A stretch of DNA of 11,656 nt, taken from assembly GCA_021780095.1 (NCBI GenBank), contig JAJXZK010000156.1, positions 1-11,656 on the forward strand. The letters run 5' to 3'. Within the stretch, counting starts at the first letter, position 1; each line of letters starts with the position of its first letter. This stretch comes from Acidobacteriota bacterium. Lineage in GTDB: Bacteria; Acidobacteriota; Terriglobia; Terriglobales; Acidobacteriaceae. The position numbers and the translations under genes were made by a program. Under the pieces are notes generated by a model that ran no database searches, was not told the origin of the DNA, and worked only from the letters and a program-made list of their open reading frames with translations. Positions 6,796 to 11,656 of the stretch are shown here, one piece after another.

Positions 6796-7923
6796 ATGAA
6801 AAAGTCATTGCGTGTTTGTCTCGTATTGTGCACGGGGTTGTTTCTACTTTTGCCCGCCAGAGGGATTGCCCAGGTCCCTGCGCTCTATACCAGATGGGTT
6901 AATTACACAGCGGCTGATGGCTTTCCCCGGGGAGAAGTCTTCTCCGTGGCTGTGAACGGCGACCAGATCTGGGCGGGGACGGAGCATGGGCTGGTAATGC
7001 TTCGGAACGGTCATGTCCAAAAGGTGCTGACCACTGCGGATGGTCTGGCAGGGGACGCAGTCATCTCGGTTGCGATCGACAAACTGACCGGAGACGTCTG
7101 GGCTGGGACCTTTGGCGGGCTTAGCCGGTATTCGGCAGGGCAGTTCAAGAACTACACCAATCTCACCAGTGGTCTGGCCAACGATCTCGTCTACAGCGTG
7201 GCTCTCCAGGGAAAGTACGTGTGGGCGGCGACGGCTGCAGGAATAAGCCGGCTAAATACGGACACGGGGAGTTGGGAAATCTTCAGCGAGCAAAACTCAC
7301 CTTTTGCTGAGCCATGGGGTTATGCCTTAGCTGTTGGCACGAAGAAGATCTATATGGGGCTTTGGGGCGGCGGTGTTCTCGTCTACGACCCAGTCGGCCA
7401 TTATTGGCGGCCTTACACAGACCCAGACGACTCTATGGAGATTGTTCTGTACCGGAACCAAGGCCTGATCTCCAACATGGTGAGCAGCATTGCCTATGAC
7501 GAATCAGCCGGAATGTTCTGGGTGGGCAGCTACTTTGGTCTTAGCGGTTATGACGGACGAAACTGGCATAACTACCTCGCCAAGGACAGCGGTCTTGCCT
7601 CAAATTTCATCAACGGAGTTGCGGCCTCTGGTAGCGTCGTCTGGATCTCGACGCAAAAAGGCCTGAGCGAATTTGATTACAAGACGAATACATGGGTAAC
7701 GTATCGCCCTGCGAATTGGCGCGCGCTCGACACCGCTACGTCGGGCAAGGCGCATCAAGGCGAAATTCTAATCACTTCTCCCAATGGCAAAACACGCAGG
7801 ATGGAGACATCCACATCACTTCCTCACAACTACATTCTGAACGTCGCTTACCAGGGTAAGACGATCTGGGTCGCTACAGCCGACGGTCTAAGTCATGGTT
7901 TTCCTCAAACTACCAAGGAGTAA
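6796..7923 (+). CDS. Stand-alone exported Reg_prop seven-bladed propeller protein
   Basis: This 375-residue protein has a clear Sec signal peptide (MKKSLRVCLVLCTGLFLLLPARGIAQ) and then only propeller repeats of the two-component-regulator (Reg_prop) type. Blade signatures WxGTxxGLxxY recur at residues 59, 102, 143, about 187 (degenerate, MGLWGGGVLVYD), 242, 283 and 358, with linking GLxxNxVxSVA strands, giving seven blades. In well-known hybrid sensor kinases such as those of Bacteroides this propeller is the periplasmic ligand sensor. Here no membrane anchor, kinase or output domain follows, so it may bind a ligand or partner protein on its own. I chose ATG 6796 rather than the upstream in-frame ATG at 6775 because GGAGGGAGAG lies directly before it and the signal peptide starts there. 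It is 45 bases after the previous stop. Confidence 0.85.
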   Translation: MKKSLRVCLVLCTGLFLLLPARGIAQVPALYTRWVNYTAADGFPRGEVFSVAVNGDQIWAGTEHGLVMLRNGHVQKVLTTADGLAGDAVISVAIDKLTGDVWAGTFGGLSRYSAGQFKNYTNLTSGLANDLVYSVALQGKYVWAATAAGISRLNTDTGSWEIFSEQNSPFAEPWGYALAVGTKKIYMGLWGGGVLVYDPVGHYWRPYTDPDDSMEIVLYRNQGLISNMVSSIAYDESAGMFWVGSYFGLSGYDGRNWHNYLAKDSGLASNFINGVAASGSVVWISTQKGLSEFDYKTNTWVTYRPANWRALDTATSGKAHQGEILITSPNGKTRRMETSTSLPHNYILNVAYQGKTIWVATADGLSHGFPQTTKE

Positions 7924-7930
7924 CACAACA

Positions 7931-8449
7931 ATGAGTCAGCTACAGATCGACAACGAAGTCATCACGATGGAAGAAGCCTATAAGCCGGTCTCGAAGAAGG
8001 CGATCAGTGCGCCCAAGGCGCTCAACGAGGCGTATTGCTATGATCGTCCCTCCTCGTTCTCACGTGGCCTGCGCCTGGACATCAAGGGTGTAACTTTCCT
8101 CCTGATTTCTGGCACCGCCAGCATTGATGCGAACGGCGTCAGTATTCACGAAGGGGATTTTCGTGCGCAGACCTTGCGCACCTACCAGAACATTACAGAT
8201 CTATTGGAGTCCGAAGGAGCAACCTGGAAAGATGTGGTTCGAACCAGTTGCTACCTGCGTGATATCGAACGCGACTACGCGGCCTTCAATGAAGTTCGCA
8301 CCGAATTCTTCAACCAGCAGGGACTCGACCCTCTTCCAGCCTCCACTGGAATTCAGGCCATTCTCTGCCGCCCCGAGCTGCTGATCGAAATGGAAGCAAT
8401 GGCCATCTTCGAATCTGACCGCGGTGCGGATAGGAAGGAAAAGAAGTAG
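7931..8449 (+). CDS. RidA/YjgF/TdcF-fold protein, divergent
   Basis: This 172-residue cytoplasmic protein has an N-terminal extension of about 45 residues, then the RidA-type fold: LLISGTASIDANG, a helix with QTLRTYQNITDLLESEGATWKDVVRTSCYLRDI, and the last strand region PASTGIQAILCRPELLIEMEAMAIFES. In canonical RidA proteins (about 130 residues) the conserved PxR arginine needed for 2-aminoacrylate deamination is at the position read here as PAS, so that activity is doubtful. The GTASI and H-x-GD pattern reminds me of the YjgF-like domains of chorismatases (FkbO/Hyg5 type), but those proteins are about twice as long. A neighbouring DAHP synthase gives that idea some support, still only inference. 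The start is ATG 7931, with AAGGAG ending 10 bases upstream and overlapping the previous stop; the in-frame ATG at 7895 lies inside the preceding gene. Confidence 0.8.
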   Translation: MSQLQIDNEVITMEEAYKPVSKKAISAPKALNEAYCYDRPSSFSRGLRLDIKGVTFLLISGTASIDANGVSIHEGDFRAQTLRTYQNITDLLESEGATWKDVVRTSCYLRDIERDYAAFNEVRTEFFNQQGLDPLPASTGIQAILCRPELLIEMEAMAIFESDRGADRKEKK

Positions 8450-8616
8450 GGGGCTTCCTGAATGGGTAGTGTTAGAGGGCTTAAGCGCAAGTGTCAGCCA
8501 CCGGGGAGCCGTCTCGTTGAAGTCCCCGGTGAAGCCCGTCCGGTTTCGGCATCTCTACCGTTTTCGATCATGCCGGGGCGGGCAAGTAGTACCGGGCCGG
8601 ACAAAGGAGGACAGCG
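8450..8616 (+). promoter_or_regulatory. Structured 167-base leader upstream of the DAHP synthase gene
   Basis: This is the longest gap in the operon. A perfect 9-base-pair stem CACCGGGGA (8499-8507) / TCCCCGGTG (8523-8531) closes a 15-base loop. Immediately after it, GCCCG (8534-8538) and CGGCAT (8547-8552) can pair with CGGGC (8579-8583) and ATGCCG (8570-8575) in a second, interrupted hairpin. Neither stem is followed by a U-tract, so a simple intrinsic terminator is unlikely; attenuation, RNA processing or stabilisation are possible. I recognise no riboswitch class. The leader ends in a very strong ribosome-binding site, AAAGGAGG at 8603-8610, 6 bases before ATG 8617. An internal promoter cannot be excluded. 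Confidence 0.4.
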
Positions 8617-9504
8617 ATGAAAATTGCTGGACAAATGAGCCTTGCTGATCTGCCGCGGGTGTGCCCCTTGTTGTGCCGCTCGAACAATCCGGAATTCGGC
8701 GAGGACGAAACGCGCGTCGTCGAAGTGCTTGGCGTGCGGTTTGGCGACGAGCGTCCGGTTGTAATTGGTGGGCCTTGTGCAGTGGAGACGCGCGAGCAGA
8801 CATTTAACGTTGCCCGTGCAGTCAGGTATGCCGGGGCGGACATGTTGCGCGGTGGAGCGTTCAAGCCCCGCACCTCGCCGCACGGCTTCCAAGGTACCGG
8901 TCGGGATGGGTTGCGCATCCTTAGCGAGGCGCGCGAAGAAACAGGCCTACCCGTCGTTACCGAGGTTATGGACACGCGTCTCGTAGAACAGGTAGCGGAA
9001 TACACGGACATGATTCAGATCGGTTCGCGCAATATGCAGAACTTCACATTGCTGGCCGAGGTTGGACGTGCGGGAAAGCCTGTTCTATTGAAACGGGGCA
9101 TGGCTGCGAGCCTCGTGGAGTGGCTGGGTGCGGCTGAATATATAGCCGAGCAAGGCAATCTAGACATTGTTCTGTGCGAACGCGGTATCAAGGCATTTGC
9201 CAGCGGCGAATACTCGCGCTTCGTGCTCGACTTGAATGTGATTCCGGCGGTTCGCGCTCATACGTTCCTGCCGGTCATTGTGGATCCAAGCCACGCGACC
9301 GGTGTCGCATCAATGGTCGAGCCAGCAAGCCGCGCAGCATTGGAGTTCGGGAGCCAGGGATTGATCATTGAAGTCGCTGACCCTGCCGCAGCACGGCCTA
9401 TGTGTGATGCCGTACAGGCAATTGCCCCGGAAACACTCGCCCGCATTGTCCAATTTGCCCGCGCACATTCCAGCAGCGCGGTTGAAGGAGTCAGGTGCGT
9501 ATGA
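8617..9504 (+). CDS. 3-deoxy-7-phosphoheptulonate (DAHP) synthase, type I-beta, core domain only
   Basis: This 295-residue enzyme should join phosphoenolpyruvate and erythrose 4-phosphate to make DAHP, the first step of the shikimate pathway, in the cytoplasm. Motifs run in order: GGPCAVE with C54, GGAFKPRTSPHGFQG at 79-93, LLKRGMAAS, LCERGI, DPSHATG with H226, LIIEV with E252 and CDAVQ with D264. C54, H226, E252 and D264 correspond to the four metal ligands of the family, so the site looks complete. The KPRTSP motif marks a DAHP rather than a KDO8P synthase. The N-terminus is only about 45 residues before the barrel and shows no obvious ferredoxin-like or chorismate-mutase regulatory domain, as seen in the longer Thermotoga and Bacillus enzymes, so feedback control may be absent. 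A non-housekeeping role feeding a dedicated aromatic product is inferred from the context. The stop overlaps the next gene (ATGA at 9501-9504). Confidence 0.93.
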   Translation: MKIAGQMSLADLPRVCPLLCRSNNPEFGEDETRVVEVLGVRFGDERPVVIGGPCAVETREQTFNVARAVRYAGADMLRGGAFKPRTSPHGFQGTGRDGLRILSEAREETGLPVVTEVMDTRLVEQVAEYTDMIQIGSRNMQNFTLLAEVGRAGKPVLLKRGMAASLVEWLGAAEYIAEQGNLDIVLCERGIKAFASGEYSRFVLDLNVIPAVRAHTFLPVIVDPSHATGVASMVEPASRAALEFGSQGLIIEVADPAAARPMCDAVQAIAPETLARIVQFARAHSSSAVEGVRCV

Positions 9505-11006
9505 CTATCGCAGAGTGGCAGCTAGCTAAAGCCGAAGGAGGGGCCAAGCCGGCCCAAGTACTCACGGGCAAAAGAAGCGGGATAAGTCGACGGAGGCTTG
9601 TGACCATGCATGTGAAGACCCTCGCCCCATTGCTTTTCGTGGTGTTCTGCGTTGCTGCCTGGCCGCAGTCTTCATCCTCGAAGAGCGCCTCGGAGAACGC
9701 GCCAAATCAGATGCCGTACGCCAACATGCCGGCGTCGGCAGTTCCGTTCGGCAGGTACCGCAAACCGTATTACGAGTGGTACGTAACGCCGAACACCGTG
9801 GCGTATCACGGTGCAGCGCGCAGCGCTCCCGATCCGGAGTTGAGCACCCTGAAGACCATCAACATCGGTTTCCTAGGCCCTATTGGCAAGGACGATCCTG
9901 TCGCTATTTATGGGATTCCAATGCTGCACGGCGCGCAAATGGCCATTGATGATGCGAACGGTCATGGCGGTTACCGCGGGAAGCCATTCTCGCTCAAGGT
10001 GTACGACGACCTGCCCTTGTGGGGCGCGTCCTCCATGGACATTGTAAAGATGTATTACAACCAGCATGTCTGGGCCATGCTTGGTTCCATCAACGGTGAC
10101 AACACGCATGTTGCGTTGCGCGCGGCGCTGAAGTTGCAGCTTCCGATAATCGACACGGCTACGACCGACCCTACTGTTACGGAGACCCGGATTCAGTGGC
10201 TGATCGACAATTTTCCTGATGACCGTCAGCAGGGCTATGCTCTTGCGGATTACATCTTTAAACAGTTGAAGTTGAAGAATGTCGGGATTCTGCGAGTGAA
10301 TGCCAACTACGGCCGACGGGGGTACGACGAGTTTTTCAAAGACTCCCGCCGTATGGGTTTCCAGCCAGTCCTGGTGATGAAGTATCCTCCCGGAGCACAA
10401 AGTTTCACAGAGCAACTGCAAACCTTGAAGCAACTACAGATCGACGGCCTAGTGATCTGGGGAAATGCGCATGAGGCGGGATTGATTGTAAAGCAGATGC
10501 GCTCGATGGGCATGAAGCAGCCGGTTTTCGGAAGCAGCCGGGTGGCATACCCGGACGTCATCAAGGTTGCCGGTGCAGCGGCGAATGGTCTTGTTGCCGT
10601 TTCGGCGATTGATCCGTCAAGCAAAGACTCAAGATGGCTGGCATTTCGTCGCGAATACGTGGCGCGCTACCAGGTCGAGCCCGATGCCTATGCAGCCCAC
10701 GCTTATGACGGTATGACGATGTTAGTCGCGGCCATCCGGAAGGAGGGGCTCAATCGTGCTCGTATCATGGATGCTCTGCGCCAGTATGAGATGAGGTCTT
10801 ATCAGGGCGTGAGCGGGAGGGCTTTTTTTGACTACACATTGAACAATATTGCTCCCGTTACATTTGCAAAAGTGGTGAACGACCATTTTGTCTACTGGCC
10901 AGAACACCGGACGGATTGGAAGGGAACTTCGCGCGGTATTCCTGCAGTGAGTAAAACGAAGGCCTTACCTGCGAAGGCCAGTTCATCCAAAACGACGGGG
11001 TTTTGA
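9501..11006 (+). CDS. Periplasmic substrate-binding protein, Leu/Ile/Val-receptor (Peripla_BP_6) type
   Basis: This protein has 501 residues from ATG 9501 or 466 from ATG 9606. The type I periplasmic binding fold covers about residues 118-460: INIGFLGPIG, HGAQMAIDDANGHGGYRGKPF, WAMLGSINGDNTHVALRAA, KNVGILRVNANYGRRGYDEF, QTLKQLQIDGLVIWGNAHEA and AYAAHAYDGMTML. Such proteins normally deliver amino acids or aromatic acids to an ABC permease or act as sensors; none of the permease genes is visible. A linker of about 60 residues precedes the fold, and a basic Ser/Lys-rich tail ends the protein. Start choice is open. ATG 9501 overlaps the DAHP synthase stop and has AAGGAG upstream, giving SRRRLVT before a hydrophobic stretch, a Tat-like signal. 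ATG 9606 has GGAGG 9 bases upstream and gives an ordinary Sec signal. The ligand cannot be told from sequence. Confidence 0.88.
   Translation: MTIAEWQLAKAEGGAKPAQVLTGKRSGISRRRLVTMHVKTLAPLLFVVFCVAAWPQSSSSKSASENAPNQMPYANMPASAVPFGRYRKPYYEWYVTPNTVAYHGAARSAPDPELSTLKTINIGFLGPIGKDDPVAIYGIPMLHGAQMAIDDANGHGGYRGKPFSLKVYDDLPLWGASSMDIVKMYYNQHVWAMLGSINGDNTHVALRAALKLQLPIIDTATTDPTVTETRIQWLIDNFPDDRQQGYALADYIFKQLKLKNVGILRVNANYGRRGYDEFFKDSRRMGFQPVLVMKYPPGAQSFTEQLQTLKQLQIDGLVIWGNAHEAGLIVKQMRSMGMKQPVFGSSRVAYPDVIKVAGAAANGLVAVSAIDPSSKDSRWLAFRREYVARYQVEPDAYAAHAYDGMTMLVAAIRKEGLNRARIMDALRQYEMRSYQGVSGRAFFDYTLNNIAPVTFAKVVNDHFVYWPEHRTDWKGTSRGIPAVSKTKALPAKASSSKTTGF
9592..9596 (+). promoter_or_regulatory. Internal Shine-Dalgarno supporting the alternative start at 9606
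   Basis: GGAGG lies 9 bases before ATG 9606, which opens directly into a compact Sec-type signal peptide (MHVKTLAPLLFVVFCVAAW). This competes with the coupled start at 9501, whose own AAGGAG lies at 9485-9490. Confidence 0.45.
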
Positions 11007-11013
11007 GTTGAAG

Positions 11014-11656
11014 ATGCGAGAGTCTTCTCTAGTTCGATTCAGTGGGGTGATGGGACTGGTGTGCATGCTGCTGCTGGTGGATGGCATCCCGCTCCATGCG
11101 CAAAGGACCAGCGAGCCACATCCCTACGATTCGATCGCCGCAAACGGCGTGACTTATGCGGGGCCGGGAAGGGAAGCAGCATTTGACCTGCGGGGCGGCA
11201 CTGTTCGCATCGGTATTGTGGTTCCGATTCACGGGCCGCAGAAAGCGGATGGCGAAGCGATCATCGCGGCGGCGAAGATCGCCATTGAGGACGGATCCAG
11301 ACGGCCGTTGCCAGGCGACCGTCGTATTGCACTCGCAATCGCAGATGAAAGCGTTCCGCCATGGGGTTTGCTCGGCGACGAGATCATCCATCTCGTCATG
11401 CAGGACAATGTAGTTGCCGTTGTTACCGGTGCTGATGGTGTGGCAGCGCATTTAAGCGAACAGATTGGCAACAAGATAGGCGTCGCCACGCTGACCCTCT
11501 CAGGCGACGACACGTCCACGGAGATCAATATGCCGTGGATCTTCCGGATGGGGCCGAGCGATGCGCAGCAAGCCAAGGCGATGGTACGGAATATCTATCA
11601 AATGCACGCCTACAAGCGCGTCGTGCTTGTTTCAGGGCAAGGACACGATGGCCAGA
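11014..11656 (+). CDS. Second periplasmic substrate-binding protein (Peripla_BP_6-like), 3' end cut by window
   Basis: The frame is open from ATG 11014 to the window edge, with 214 codons visible. Residues 1-30 form a signal peptide (MRESSLVRFSGVMGLVCMLL, then a likely cleavage near HAQ). The type I binding fold begins near residue 65 with VRIGIVVPIHGPQ, then AIIAAAKIAIEDG, VVAVVTGADGVAAHLSEQ, INMPWIFRMGPSDAQQAKAM and YKRVVLVSGQG. It aligns by eye with the preceding protein. Both have a V-x-Y-x-G linker just before the fold and a D-x(3)-P-x-W-G element, with W117 here and W174 in the other counted from 9501, so they are probably diverged tandem paralogues. The start is 7 bases after the previous stop, with no strong Shine-Dalgarno (GAGTTGAAG), suggesting coupling. 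A permease gene might follow beyond the window. Confidence 0.85.
   Translation, partial: MRESSLVRFSGVMGLVCMLLLVDGIPLHAQRTSEPHPYDSIAANGVTYAGPGREAAFDLRGGTVRIGIVVPIHGPQKADGEAIIAAAKIAIEDGSRRPLPGDRRIALAIADESVPPWGLLGDEIIHLVMQDNVVAVVTGADGVAAHLSEQIGNKIGVATLTLSGDDTSTEINMPWIFRMGPSDAQQAKAMVRNIYQMHAYKRVVLVSGQGHDGQ

Noticed and set aside
8617..9504. KDO8P synthase as an alternative identity.
   Set aside because: The GGAFKPRTSP motif and LCERGI are those of type I-beta DAHP synthases; KDO8P synthases differ in the substrate-binding loop.

Overview
The window reads as chromosomal DNA of a Gram-negative soil-type bacterium, most plausibly an Acidobacteriota relative. This is inferred from gene content, with no marker gene present: exported CRTAC/UnbV, YVTN/di-heme, hydrazine-synthase-alpha-like and stand-alone Reg_prop propeller proteins side by side, plus moderate-to-high GC.

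Layout. Positions 1-1060 hold one end of an IS3-family insertion sequence on the minus strand: orfA, an A7C frameshift site, and orfB with a readable DD35E triad, cut by the window edge. A gap of about 560 bases (1061-1617) follows with no convincing gene. From 1618 to the right edge every gene is on the plus strand and tightly packed: (1) an exported propeller protein with one CxxCH haem motif, like the middle part of hydrazine synthase alpha; (2) a Tat-type CRTAC1/UnbV protein with seven DxDxDG calcium motifs; (3) a YVTN propeller fused to a MauG/cytochrome-c-peroxidase-like di-haem domain; (4) a stand-alone Reg_prop seven-bladed propeller; (5) a RidA/YjgF-fold protein; (6) a type I-beta DAHP synthase lacking the usual regulatory domain; (7) and (8) two related periplasmic substrate-binding proteins of the Leu/Ile/Val-receptor type, the second running off the window. 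Junctions are ATGA overlaps or 7-base gaps except 6750-6796 (45 bases) and 8449-8617 (167 bases, with a hairpin), so this looks like one long operon or two coupled ones.

How it may work together (inference). Four predicted exported beta-propellers with three c-type haem sites suggest a periplasmic or surface redox system. The two binding proteins suggest ligand capture or sensing, since no permease is visible. The DAHP synthase and RidA-like protein are cytoplasmic and point to a dedicated shikimate/chorismate-derived aromatic product or cofactor. The combination resembles in spirit the quinoprotein loci that pair a YVTN propeller, a di-haem enzyme and a periplasmic binding protein, but adds aromatic-precursor genes. 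I do not recognise it as a described system, and it is the main item worth following up.
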